From UBA11090 sp035560555 (GTDB taxonomy: Bacteria; Spirochaetota; Spirochaetia; Treponematales; Rectinemataceae): a stretch of DNA of 64,000 bases. The stretch lies in contig DATMZF010000035.1 in NCBI GenBank assembly GCA_035560555.1, positions 67,681 to 131,680 of the forward strand, written 5' to 3'. The notes below the pieces were generated by a model. It did no database searches, was not told where the DNA came from, and saw nothing but the letters and a program-made list of their open reading frames with translations. Positions 36,881 to 44,823 of this stretch are shown here, piece by piece; position 1 is the stretch's first letter; each line of letters starts with the position of its first letter. Made by a program: the position numbers and the translations under genes.

Positions 36881-39019
36881 ATGACTGCAAACGAGAATGA
36901 AGCGTCTACGATCAAGCTGAGAGTGACCGAGGCCCTGACTAAGGATGTGGGGCGGGCATTCGCCCGAATGGGGCCGGAGGATATGGAGAGACTTCAGCTT
37001 GCCATCGGCGATACCGTGGAAGTCGAGGGAAAGAAGAAGGCGATATGCAAGGCCATGCCCGCCTACGCCGACCTCCGCGGCCAATCCCGCGTCCAGCTCG
37101 ATGGCTCGACCCGGGAAAACGCGGGCGTCAGCCTCGATGAGACGGTGAATCTTCGCAAGATTCACTGCCGTCCGGCGGAACGCGTCGCCTTGGCGCCGAC
37201 CAATGTCGTGCCCGCGGAACGCGATCTAAAATATATTGGAAGCCTCCTGGATGGCCTGCCTGTCATGGAAGGCTCAAAGATCCAGGCCGCGCTGTTTGGC
37301 AGTCGCTCCGCCTATTTCAAAGTCGAATCCGTGACGCCCAAGGGGCCGGTGCTCATCCATCCGGGCACGGCCCTCGTGATCGGCAAGAGTCAGGAAGAGG
37401 ACAGGGGAAGAACCCTTTCCTACGAAGACATCGGCGGCCTTAAATCTCAGATCCAGCGCATCAGGGAGATGATCGAGCTACCCCTGCGCTATCCCGAGTT
37501 ATTTAAACGCCTTGGTATTGACGCGCCAAAGGGGGTTCTTCTTTATGGCCCGCCGGGGTGCGGGAAGACCCTTATCGCCCGCGCTATAGCCCACGAGACG
37601 GAGGCCAGCTTCTTTTCTATCAGCGGGCCGGAAATCATACACAAGTTTTACGGTGAAAGCGAAGCTCATCTGCGGAAGATTTTTGAGGACGCGACCAGCA
37701 ACGAACCCAGTATCCTATTCATCGATGAAATCGACGCCATTGCCCCTTCGCGTGAAAACGTGGTCGGGGACGTGGAGAAACGAGTCGTCGCCCAACTCCT
37801 TGCCCTCATGGATGGCCTCAACAAACGTCAGAACGTCATCGTCATCGCGGCCACCAACATTCCCAACGCCCTCGATCCGGCCCTTAGGCGTCCAGGCCGA
37901 TTCGACAGGGAAATCGTTATCCCTATCCCCGATAGACGCGGCCGCCTTGAGATTCTGGAGATCCACAGCAGGGGTATGCCACTGGCAACAGACGTCCAGA
38001 TGGAGCATCTGGCCGAGATCACCCATGGATTCGTAGGCGCTGATCTCGAGGCGCTCTGCCGGGAAGCCGCGATGAACTGCCTGAGGCAGATCATGGGTGA
38101 GATAGATTTCAGCCAGGAGGGAATCCCGTATGAAACACTCTCGAAACTCGAGGTTTGTATGGATGACTTCCTGGCCGCCCTGCGGGAGATAGAGCCGTCA
38201 GCCATTCGAGAGGTCTTTGTCGAATCCCCGAATGTTCATTGGGAAGACGTGGGAGGGCTCAGCGCCCTGAAACAGCGTCTTGTCGAGGCCGTGGAATGGC
38301 CTCTGAAGTACCCTGAGCTCTTCGAGAAGGGAGGAGTCACCCCACCTAAGGGAATTCTCCTTGCTGGCCCGCCTGGATGCGGCAAGACACTGATAGCCAA
38401 AGCGATCGCCACCGAGAGCCAGACGAATTTTATCTCCATCAAGGGGCCCGCGCTGATATCCAAATGGGTAGGGGAATCGGAAAAGGGGATCAGGGAAATC
38501 TTTCGTAAAGCGAGACAAGCGGCTCCCTGCATCATTTTTTTTGATGAGATCGATGCCCTGGTGGCAACCCGTGGCGCCGGAACCGCGGATTCCCATGTCT
38601 CGGAACGGATATTGAGCCAGTTCCTGGCTGAGTTCGACGGAATTGACGAACTTCGCGGCGTCCTCGTGCTGGGAGCGACCAACCGCAAAGATATGCTGGA
38701 TTCCGCGGTTCTCAGGCCGGGGCGATTCGACGACATCATTGAGATGATCATGCCCAATGAGAAGGAAAGGGAGGAAATATTCGCCGTTCACCTTCGCCAA
38801 AAACCCTTGGCGAAGGATATCCACTGCTCGGAATTGGCCGCGAAAACGGACGGATTCAGCGGGGCCGATATCGCCGCGGTCGCGCGCATAGCGGCCATGG
38901 TGGCTGTCCGTCGTGCCGTGAAGAGTATGGAGAATGGAGAAGAAGAGAAACCGGAAATTCTTGTTTTGAGTAAGGATATGGATGACGCCATCGATGAAGT
39001 GATAAGGGGACTGGAATGA
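36881..39019 (+). CDS. CDC48/VAT-type AAA+ ATPase
   Basis: 712 residues with the archaeal/eukaryotic p97 layout. The N-domain is of double-psi-barrel type (about 1-180, 'LRVTEALTKDVGRAFARMGPE'-like). Two AAA+ modules follow, with GPPGCGKT near 222 and 495, Walker B 'ILFIDEIDAIAP' and 'IIFFDEIDALVA', and arginine-finger regions 'RRPGRFDREI' and 'LRPGRFDDII'. Such unfoldases are uncommon in bacteria. Placed 3 bases after gvpH and just before a gvpF/L gene, it probably remodels gas-vesicle assembly intermediates. Confidence 0.93.
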   Translation: MTANENEASTIKLRVTEALTKDVGRAFARMGPEDMERLQLAIGDTVEVEGKKKAICKAMPAYADLRGQSRVQLDGSTRENAGVSLDETVNLRKIHCRPAERVALAPTNVVPAERDLKYIGSLLDGLPVMEGSKIQAALFGSRSAYFKVESVTPKGPVLIHPGTALVIGKSQEEDRGRTLSYEDIGGLKSQIQRIREMIELPLRYPELFKRLGIDAPKGVLLYGPPGCGKTLIARAIAHETEASFFSISGPEIIHKFYGESEAHLRKIFEDATSNEPSILFIDEIDAIAPSRENVVGDVEKRVVAQLLALMDGLNKRQNVIVIAATNIPNALDPALRRPGRFDREIVIPIPDRRGRLEILEIHSRGMPLATDVQMEHLAEITHGFVGADLEALCREAAMNCLRQIMGEIDFSQEGIPYETLSKLEVCMDDFLAALREIEPSAIREVFVESPNVHWEDVGGLSALKQRLVEAVEWPLKYPELFEKGGVTPPKGILLAGPPGCGKTLIAKAIATESQTNFISIKGPALISKWVGESEKGIREIFRKARQAAPCIIFFDEIDALVATRGAGTADSHVSERILSQFLAEFDGIDELRGVLVLGATNRKDMLDSAVLRPGRFDDIIEMIMPNEKEREEIFAVHLRQKPLAKDIHCSELAAKTDGFSGADIAAVARIAAMVAVRRAVKSMENGEEEKPEILVLSKDMDDAIDEVIRGLE

Positions 39020-39050
39020 GCGCGGAATCATCCATGGAAGACTCTCACGG

Positions 39051-39066
39051 ACGGGAAGCCCGTTTT
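39051..39066 (+). terminator. Weak hairpin after the CDC48 gene
   Basis: ACGGG-AAG-CCCGT followed by TTTT between the CDC48 gene and the first gvpF/L. The short stem suggests partial attenuation at most. Confidence 0.35.
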
Positions 39067-39099
39067 GCCCCGGTTTTGGACATGCAAGGATAATGGCCG

Positions 39100-39816
39100 A
39101 TGGCCTATTTAGTATACTGCATCATGAAAGCTCCATCGGTCGGCGACATGTCAAGAATAGGGGTGGATGGTAAAGCGCTGTCTTTTATCGGCGCGCGCGG
39201 ACTATATGCCGCTGTTTCGGAATTGAATTCCGCGGAAAACACCCCGCCTATAGCCGAACTTCTCGTCTATGGCAGGGTGGTGGAGGAACTCAGCCGCATA
39301 CAGGCGGTTATACCCATGAGATATGGCTGCTTTCTTGATGGGCTGCCGGCGATCCTGAGCGTTTTGGAGGAGAAAAATCTCCAGTACAAGGCCCTCCTTC
39401 AGGAGTTGGAAGGGCGTGTCGAAATGGGGATTCGAATCCTTTTTCCCGAACGATCTGCAAGGCCGCCGCAGGGAACGCAACCCCTTGATGGCAGCCACTA
39501 TCTTGCCATGCGGAGGGCGGAGTACCTGATACGGGATGAGAACTCTCATCGTCATCAGGTTATTCTTGATGCGTATATCCAGGCGTTTTCGGGGCTGCAC
39601 AGTAAATACCGGACCGAGACGGCCGCGAGCGAGGGTTCCGTCATCTTGTCACTGTATTTCTTAATTCCTAAAGATAAAGTCATTCGTTTCAAGGAAATGT
39701 TTCGGCGGGTGGCTGGGAATGAGGGCTATAAAACCCTGATCAGCGGGCCGTGGCCACCCTACAATTTCGCGGCACCAGATCTTCCGTCAAGAACAAGCCC
39801 CGAAGCCGGGGGATGA
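39100..39816 (+). CDS. GvpF/GvpL-family gas-vesicle protein, copy 1
   Basis: 238 residues. The family pattern is clear: N-terminal 'YLVYCIMKAP', 'GLYAAVSEL', central 'IPMRYGCFLDGLPAILSVL' and 'LEGRVEMGIRILF', and the C-terminal hallmark 'LISGPWPPYNFA'. GvpF/L proteins are minor structural or nucleation factors that contact GvpA. An AAGGA site precedes the ATG. The histidine kinase gene follows directly. Confidence 0.92.
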   Translation: MAYLVYCIMKAPSVGDMSRIGVDGKALSFIGARGLYAAVSELNSAENTPPIAELLVYGRVVEELSRIQAVIPMRYGCFLDGLPAILSVLEEKNLQYKALLQELEGRVEMGIRILFPERSARPPQGTQPLDGSHYLAMRRAEYLIRDENSHRHQVILDAYIQAFSGLHSKYRTETAASEGSVILSLYFLIPKDKVIRFKEMFRRVAGNEGYKTLISGPWPPYNFAAPDLPSRTSPEAGG

Positions 39817-39848
39817 AAGGCTCGCCAGTGAGCATTAAGGAGGCGTCG

Positions 39849-41363
39849 ATGATACTCCCCCAAACCGAACAACTTACAAACACCGATGTTTCTGCGCGGT
39901 ATGAGCATCTCTACACCATGCTCCTGGATGCCATTCCGTCCTCCGTCCTCCTTATCGCCAAGAATCTGCGCATCATCTCGGCGAATCGCAATTTCCTTGA
40001 AAAAAGTCAGAGAAGCCTGCGGGAGACAGTCGGGCACAGACTCGAGGAAGCATTTCCCTCCGTGATTCTCGAACAGATGGATATCGCCAGGCGGGTTCAA
40101 CATGTCATCGAGACAAATCAACCGACCCAAGGCGAGCGGATAACCTACCGCGCCCCCGGTGTGCCTATCCGCATCTACTACTACAGCCTCACCCCTTTCT
40201 CCTGGCAGGGTCAGACCGAAGGTGTCCTTCTCCTCATGGACGACGTGACGGAGCAGGTGCGACTCAGCGAAGAGGTCCGGCGGGTGGAACGGCACATGGC
40301 GAGTATCGTGGATAGCGCCAGCGATCTCATGCTCTCAACGGATAAAATGGGCAATATCCTTACCTGGAATTCCGCGGCGGAGAGGCTTTCCGGATATTCC
40401 GCGGCGGAGGTGCTGGGTCATAAGTTTGTCGAATATTGCGCCGGTGAGGAACAAGCCGATATTGAAGATATTTTCGCCCGCATTGACACGCGGAATGCCA
40501 CGCAGATAAAAGAGTGTCCCCTAAAAACCAAGCGATCGACGTTCATCCTCGTTTCATGGGTTTTCTCGCCGCTGCCTGATCGTTCGAGCCAGACGGTGGG
40601 CGTCGTCGCCGTGGGCCGGGATCTGACGGAAAGGCGAAAATTTGAAATGGAGCTGATACAATCGCAAAGGCTGGCCGCCATGGGGGTAATGGCGGGAGGC
40701 ATCGCGCATGAAATCAGGAATCCCTTGGCGATCTGTTCCTCGGCCGCCCAATTTCTTACGGAAGAAGATGACATCACGCCGGAATTTCGCAAGGAATGCG
40801 CGGAAAAAATTTGTCGGGGAATTCAGCGGGCCACGGCAATAATTGAAAGTCTCTTAAAATTCTCCCACCCTTGCGTGACGGCCCGAACATCCTCCATAGA
40901 CCTGGTGGACATGATACAGGAGACGCTTAACTTGCTGGCCCAACAGGCTACGCTTCAGAGGATAGAGACGAAGGTGATTTTTCCCAAGGGTAGCGTCGTG
41001 GTACAGGGTGAGGCAACACTGCTGCAACAGGTTTTCATGAATCTTTTTTTAAACGCAATCAATGCGATGCCAAGAGGTGGGAGACTGGAAGTCGGTGTAC
41101 GCCCTGTCGACGCCGGTGTCTGCGTTATGGTATCGGACACGGGCTGCGGCATCGCGGAACGTGACATCGAAAGAATCTTCGATCCATTTTATACGACTTC
41201 CCCCGTAGGCAAGGGAACCGGCTTGGGCCTGTCCATCTGCTATTCTATCGTGCAACAGCATGGCGGGAGCATCTTTGTGGAGAGTACGGAGGGGAAGGGC
41301 AGCACCTTTATAGTCACGCTGCCTTTGCATATGCCAGCCGCGATGCAGAAAGGTGAACCATGA
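39849..41363 (+). CDS. PAS-PAS NtrB-like sensor histidine kinase
   Basis: 504 residues from ATG 39849, which has an ideal AAGGAGG site five bases upstream; ATG 39813 overlapping the gvpF/L stop is the alternative. Two PAS domains (about 20-130 and 145-260) precede a HisKA domain with 'AGGIAHEIRNPLAI' and an HATPase with 'NLFLNAINAM', 'DTGCGI' and 'GTGLGLSIC'. It has no membrane segment. The NtrB-like form makes it the probable kinase for the sigma-54 activator at 34762 and/or the receiver protein that follows. Confidence 0.92.
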   Translation: MILPQTEQLTNTDVSARYEHLYTMLLDAIPSSVLLIAKNLRIISANRNFLEKSQRSLRETVGHRLEEAFPSVILEQMDIARRVQHVIETNQPTQGERITYRAPGVPIRIYYYSLTPFSWQGQTEGVLLLMDDVTEQVRLSEEVRRVERHMASIVDSASDLMLSTDKMGNILTWNSAAERLSGYSAAEVLGHKFVEYCAGEEQADIEDIFARIDTRNATQIKECPLKTKRSTFILVSWVFSPLPDRSSQTVGVVAVGRDLTERRKFEMELIQSQRLAAMGVMAGGIAHEIRNPLAICSSAAQFLTEEDDITPEFRKECAEKICRGIQRATAIIESLLKFSHPCVTARTSSIDLVDMIQETLNLLAQQATLQRIETKVIFPKGSVVVQGEATLLQQVFMNLFLNAINAMPRGGRLEVGVRPVDAGVCVMVSDTGCGIAERDIERIFDPFYTTSPVGKGTGLGLSICYSIVQQHGGSIFVESTEGKGSTFIVTLPLHMPAAMQKGEP

Positions 41364-41770
41364 ATAGCGACAAGGGTCCATTTCTCGTCGTCGATGACGA
41401 ACCGGAAATATGTTGGGTACTCGAGCGGATTTTAAGGAAGGCCGGAAGCGTCTGTCATACAGCCCGCGACGCCAAGGAGGCTATGGCCTTGGCGGAATGT
41501 CAACCTTATCGCATGGCATTTCTGGACGCCAAATTGCCGGATCATGATGGTCTCGATCTGGCCCGTCGGCTTTTGAAATCCTCCCCAGGCATTCGCATCG
41601 TCATCGTATCCGGTTACTTCTATCAGGACGATCCGAACATTGCGGCCGCTATCCGGTCGGGACTGATTTCTGCCTTTGTCGCCAAACCATTCGATCATGC
41701 TGAAATTCTGCGCGCCATTGACTCCTTATGTCCCGTGCCAGAAAGCGGGAAAGGGCCGCCCGTGATATAG
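41360..41770 (+). CDS. Receiver-only response regulator
   Basis: 136 residues, only a CheY-like receiver: 'LVVDDEPEICWVLERIL', phospho-acceptor Asp in 'MAFLDAKLPDHDGLD' and 'AFVAKPFD' with the conserved Lys. It has no output domain, so it probably acts as a phosphate sink or relay within the island's signalling. Its start overlaps the kinase stop (ATGA). It is the last gene before the gvpA promoter region. Confidence 0.9.
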   Translation: MNSDKGPFLVVDDEPEICWVLERILRKAGSVCHTARDAKEAMALAECQPYRMAFLDAKLPDHDGLDLARRLLKSSPGIRIVIVSGYFYQDDPNIAAAIRSGLISAFVAKPFDHAEILRAIDSLCPVPESGKGPPVI

Positions 41771-41987
41771 GGAAATGCTTCCATAGTCCCCACGCCATAG
41801 TCGCCCGCGAGGACGCCGGGGCCTTGGTGTCGATGAAGATAGTACCATGCAAAACAAGGCTATTATGCATTAGGAGGCGATAATGGGCACATGGCACGGT
41901 TATTGCTGTATATCAGGCATGCATGCATGCATATAGGGTCGAGTACGTGCAGAGAGAGACAAAGACAAACGAAGAAGGAGAAGGAAA
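41771..41987 (+). promoter_or_regulatory. gvpA control region and leader
   Basis: About 217 bases. It contains the sigma-54 promoter (41892-41907) and GCATGCATGCATGCAT (41917-41932) at the predicted transcription start. A purine-rich leader follows, ending in AAGGAG seven bases before the gvpA ATG. Activator sites of the NtrC protein should lie at about 41771-41850 but I could not assign one. Confidence 0.65.
41892..41907 (+). promoter_or_regulatory. Sigma-54 (-24/-12) promoter of gvpA
   Basis: TGGCAC-GGTTA-TTGC matches the consensus TGGCAC-N5-TTGC at every defined base, with the GG and GC ten bases apart as required. The predicted start is near 41917-41918, ~70 bases before gvpA. An NtrC-type activator is encoded in the same island. 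Confidence 0.88.
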
Positions 41988-42206
41988 ATGGCAAAAATCC
42001 AGAAATCAACGGATTCCTCGAGTCTGGCCGAAGTTGTCGACCGGATATTGGACAAGGGCATCGTGATCGATGCTTGGGTGAAGGTATCGCTGGTCGGCAT
42101 CGAACTGCTCTCGGTCGAAGCGAGAGTGGTGATCGCGTCGGTTGAGACTTATCTCAAGTATGCCGAAGCGATTGGTTTGACGGCCAACGCCGCCATGCCT
42201 GCTTAG
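41988..42206 (+). CDS. gvpA: Major gas-vesicle shell protein GvpA
   Basis: 72 residues, the normal length. Its core 'SSLAEVVDRILDKGIVIDAW' followed by 'VKVSLVGIELLSVEARVVIA' and 'SVETYLKYAEAIGL' is the GvpA signature: helix, two-stranded beta hairpin with an I-E-L-L edge, helix. GvpA polymerises into the hydrophobic-inside ribs of the gas vesicle. It is preceded by a consensus sigma-54 promoter and strong ribosome site, and followed by a stable hairpin, consistent with high separate expression. Confidence 0.97.
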   Translation: MAKIQKSTDSSSLAEVVDRILDKGIVIDAWVKVSLVGIELLSVEARVVIASVETYLKYAEAIGLTANAAMPA

Positions 42207-42233
42207 GAGCAAGGCCAAGCAAGCATCCCTAAG

Positions 42234-42258
42234 GGCGGGGACTTCAAAAGTCCCCGCC
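42234..42258 (+). terminator. Hairpin after gvpA
   Basis: GGCGGGGACT (42234-42243) pairs perfectly with AGTCCCCGCC (42249-42258) over a TCAAA loop, then TCTTT. The poor T-run suggests partial termination or 3'-end protection, leaving more gvpA than downstream mRNA. Confidence 0.7.
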
Positions 42259-42299
42259 TCTTTGGAAAATACAAAAACGGTATGCCAAAGGAGACTCTT

Positions 42300-42689
42300 G
42301 TGAGTAAGCCGGCTGACGCAAAGAAAAAAGATCGTGAGGAACTGATAGCCTTTAAATCCAACCTTGCCCACAGCGTAAGGTCCATGCTGGATGATTTTTC
42401 CAGAGTCCGGAAAAATCAGGTTGAGAAGGCGCGGAATGAGCGCAGGGCCGTTCTTCTCGAGATCAAGAATCAGGTGGCGGGTATGCATAATGGCCTGTCA
42501 CAGGAAAAGGGTGAAGAAAAGGCAGAAAAAGCAGAAAATGAAATAGTACCAGGAATCGTCGCGACTGAAGCTCCAGCCGCCACCGCTGAACAAAAGCAGC
42601 AAGAGAAAGAGGACTGGCCCAGCGAGGCTTTTGTATCGATGAAACCACGAAAATCGCCAATTAAAACCAAGCGGATGAAGAAGAAGTAG
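42300..42689 (+). CDS. Small charged coiled-coil protein, possible gas-vesicle accessory
   Basis: 129 residues from the GTG at 42300, chosen because AAAGGAG lies six bases upstream; an ATG at 42282 precedes that site. A helical stretch 'SNLAHSVRSMLDDFSRVRKN' continues to about residue 65, followed by a Glu/Ala-rich linker and a basic tail (KSPIKTKRMKKK). I do not recognise a family. The position just after gvpA and the helical charged pattern recall GvpC, the outer strengthening protein, but no 33-residue repeat is evident. Confidence 0.6.
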   Translation: MSKPADAKKKDREELIAFKSNLAHSVRSMLDDFSRVRKNQVEKARNERRAVLLEIKNQVAGMHNGLSQEKGEEKAEKAENEIVPGIVATEAPAATAEQKQQEKEDWPSEAFVSMKPRKSPIKTKRMKKK

Positions 42690-42697
42690 GTTTTTCC

Positions 42698-43072
42698 ATG
42701 AAGCCACACAATCAGCCCGGACTCACGGCGGTTTTTGAGGAAAGGACATGCGCATTTTGCCATGGCAGTGGCATAGATCCTTTCGATATCATGTCCTCGC
42801 TATCCACGTGTTGTGTATGTTACGGCACCGGTAAAATCAGGGTACTCTCTCCTGCCATCACCTGCGCACATTGTCGTGGCACAGGTGCTATAAAGACCTT
42901 TACCTGCACAGCCTGCGGTGGTAGAGGCGCTGTCTTAAGGCCCCCGTTGCCGATCGTCCTATGCCCCGTATGCCATGGTACGGGCGATAGCGCTTCGGCT
43001 CCGGCCATGGCCTGCTTAAGATGTCGGGGACGCGGATGCGTCACTGGCGAGGTCGAGCAAGGAGGATGTTGA
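42698..43072 (+). CDS. DnaJ-type zinc-finger protein without J domain
   Basis: 124 residues made almost entirely of CxxCxGxG motifs: CAFCHGSG, CCVCYGTG, CAHCRGTG, CTACGGRG, CPVCHGTG and CLRCRGRG, starting at residues 18, 38, 56, 70, 89 and 106. DnaJ has four such motifs binding two zincs; here there are six, enough for three zincs if paired. There is no J domain to call DnaK. It probably binds unfolded Gvp proteins as a chaperone. It overlaps nothing and precedes gvpN by two bases. Confidence 0.8.
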   Translation: MKPHNQPGLTAVFEERTCAFCHGSGIDPFDIMSSLSTCCVCYGTGKIRVLSPAITCAHCRGTGAIKTFTCTACGGRGAVLRPPLPIVLCPVCHGTGDSASAPAMACLRCRGRGCVTGEVEQGGC

Positions 43073-43074
43073 AC

Positions 43075-44046
43075 ATGAGTTTTAATGCTACGGATACTAT
43101 TATCCTGCCGACAATTCGCGTGCCGGCTGGAGAGCACGGTGTCCTGCCCGAAGCCAGCGAGAGTTTTATCTCATCTCCCTATATTGAGCAGATCGCGCAT
43201 CGGGCCCTGGCTTACCTTACGGCGGGGTATGCAGTCCATTTTTCCGGGGTGGCTGGTACGGGAAAGACCACTCTTGCCTTTCATGTGGCATCAAAGCTGG
43301 GACGCCAAGTCATTCTAATCCACGGGGATGATGAATTCGGAAGTTCCGATCTCGTGGGTCGTGATGCTGGTTACCGAAAGTCAAAAATAGTCGACAACTT
43401 CATCCACTCCGTTATGAAGACAGAAGAAGAAACGCGTAACTTCTGGGTGGACGACAGGCTCACCACGGCCTGCAGGAATGGGTCTACTTTGATTTATGAT
43501 GAATTCAACCGATCCCGACCGGAAGCGAACAATGCCCTGTTGAGCGTACTTTCAGAGGGGATCTTGAACCTGCCGAAACTCAGGCAATCGGGCGAGGGCT
43601 ACCTAGCCGTGCATCCGAAATTTCACGCCATTTTTACCTCCAATCCCGAGGAATACGCTGGAGTCCACAAAACCCAAGATGCCCTGATGGACCGCTTGAT
43701 CACCATTCACCTGGAACACTATGACAGGGAAACGGAAATTCTCATCGTCAAGAAGAAATCAGGCCTTCCCCGCGAAGACGCCGAACGGATCGTGGATATG
43801 GTGCGGGAGTTGCGGACATTCGGGGTGAACAACCACCGCCCAACTATCAGAGCCGGCATAGCCATAGGTCGCATCCTTTCTTCCCAAAAACACCGGGCAT
43901 GTTCAGATGACGCGTTTTTCCAACTCGTCTGCCAGGATGTTCTCGCCGCCGATACCGCCAAGGTTACCCATGACGGTCGGCCGATCATAATGGAAAAAGT
44001 GGAAGAGGTGATCCGCAGAGTTTGCGGACCGATGAAATCGGACTGA
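43075..44046 (+). CDS. gvpN: Gas-vesicle AAA+ ATPase GvpN
   Basis: 323 residues of the MoxR-like GvpN family. The chosen ATG 43075 lies ten bases after AAGGAGG. Key parts are 'YLTAGYAVHFSGVAGTGKTT' (Walker A near residue 57), 'LIHGDDEFGSSDLVG', Walker B 'STLIYDEFNRSRPEANNALL', and 'FTSNPEEYAGVHKTQDALMD', a GvpN hallmark. It powers gas-vesicle growth or assembly. Confidence 0.96.
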   Translation: MSFNATDTIILPTIRVPAGEHGVLPEASESFISSPYIEQIAHRALAYLTAGYAVHFSGVAGTGKTTLAFHVASKLGRQVILIHGDDEFGSSDLVGRDAGYRKSKIVDNFIHSVMKTEEETRNFWVDDRLTTACRNGSTLIYDEFNRSRPEANNALLSVLSEGILNLPKLRQSGEGYLAVHPKFHAIFTSNPEEYAGVHKTQDALMDRLITIHLEHYDRETEILIVKKKSGLPREDAERIVDMVRELRTFGVNNHRPTIRAGIAIGRILSSQKHRACSDDAFFQLVCQDVLAADTAKVTHDGRPIIMEKVEEVIRRVCGPMKSD

Positions 44047-44061
44047 AATGAGGAGGCAAAA

Positions 44062-44385
44062 ATGCCAATGAAGAAAGGAGTCGTGAGGGGTGTGCAGAAC
44101 ATCAAGACCCTGTCGGGACGGGTAGATGATGCTGCAGCCCCCTACAAGGCTTATATGAAACTCAGCATCCTTGAGATGGAGAAGTACCGCAAGAACAAGG
44201 AAAAGACAAGTGCCCTGGAGAGGTTGCAGGCAATCGATCAGCGCTTTCAAGAGATCGAGGTTGAAAAACAGAAAACCCTCCAATCATTGGAAACGCAGGA
44301 CATCTCACCTCTCCGCCAGCGCTGGCCAGTTGAATCGACAGCATTGCCGTATGCGGGTGCGGAACCGTTTAAAATCCGGTATTGA
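44062..44385 (+). CDS. Small helical gas-vesicle accessory protein (GvpV-like)
   Basis: 107 residues behind a GAGGAGG site. After a basic start ('KKGVVRGVQNIKTLSGRV') comes 'AYMKLSILEMEKYRKNKEK' and 'LERLQAIDQRFQEIEVEKQ', a coiled coil. The 'LSxLEMEKxRRxKE...RVxNIDxRFxEIExEK' pattern recalls small proteins called GvpV in other clusters, from memory only. No catalytic residues. It probably acts in shell assembly with GvpN. Confidence 0.6.
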   Translation: MPMKKGVVRGVQNIKTLSGRVDDAAAPYKAYMKLSILEMEKYRKNKEKTSALERLQAIDQRFQEIEVEKQKTLQSLETQDISPLRQRWPVESTALPYAGAEPFKIRY

Positions 44386-44401
44386 CAAGGGGGAGATCGA
44401 G

Positions 44402-44629
44402 ATGCTGACAATCTTCGATTCGCATCACATTCTCACGAATCGCCATAGAAAAAGCTTCATCGCATGCCAAGCCAATACGGGATTTTTCATTGGCAGAGGG
44501 GAAACGCAGCGTGTCTATTGCGCGCAATTATCCCTTATGGACCGGCGGTCGCGTTTTAACTGGCTCGTCTGGCAGTGGGCTGGGCATCGGGCGCGCTGCG
44601 ATTTTGTAAAAAGAGAGAAATACACATGA
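44402..44629 (+). CDS. Possible small protein of unknown function
   Basis: A 75-residue frame starting MLTIFDSHHILTNRH with a GGGGAG site nine bases upstream and ending ATGA-style over the next gene's start (44626). It contains an aromatic segment 'FNWLVWQWAGH'. I recognise no family. The good ribosome site and tight packing favour a real gene; base composition gives no help. Confidence 0.4.
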   Translation: MLTIFDSHHILTNRHRKSFIACQANTGFFIGRGETQRVYCAQLSLMDRRSRFNWLVWQWAGHRARCDFVKREKYT

Positions 44630-44823
44630 AAATCAACTGTTTATCCTGCGGTCACAAGATCGACCTCGATGAGGCTTACTGCGATTACGAAGGCGCGATC
44701 AAGTGCTATGCATGCAACGCGACGCTGGAGGTCAAGCTGAGCGAGGGAAGCATCAAGTCGGTGACAATCCAAGAGCGAAGAGGCCGCGTCGTTAGTGGCA
44801 TGAAAACCAAGCCAGTGGCATGA
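44626..44823 (+). CDS. Small zinc-ribbon protein
   Basis: 65 residues: 'CLSCGHKIDLDEAYCDYEGA' followed by 'CYACNATLEVKL'. The CxxC...CxxC pair should bind one zinc, and a beta-rich tail follows. It starts within the end of the preceding small frame and its stop overlaps the next gvpF/L start (ATGA at 44820), so it is translated with the gas-vesicle genes. Function unknown. Confidence 0.75.
   Translation: MKINCLSCGHKIDLDEAYCDYEGAIKCYACNATLEVKLSEGSIKSVTIQERRGRVVSGMKTKPVA

Noticed and set aside
44171..44401. Longer upstream form of the small ORF at 44402
   Set aside because: It overlaps the GvpV-like gene in another frame and lacks a ribosome site; only the part from 44402 has one.
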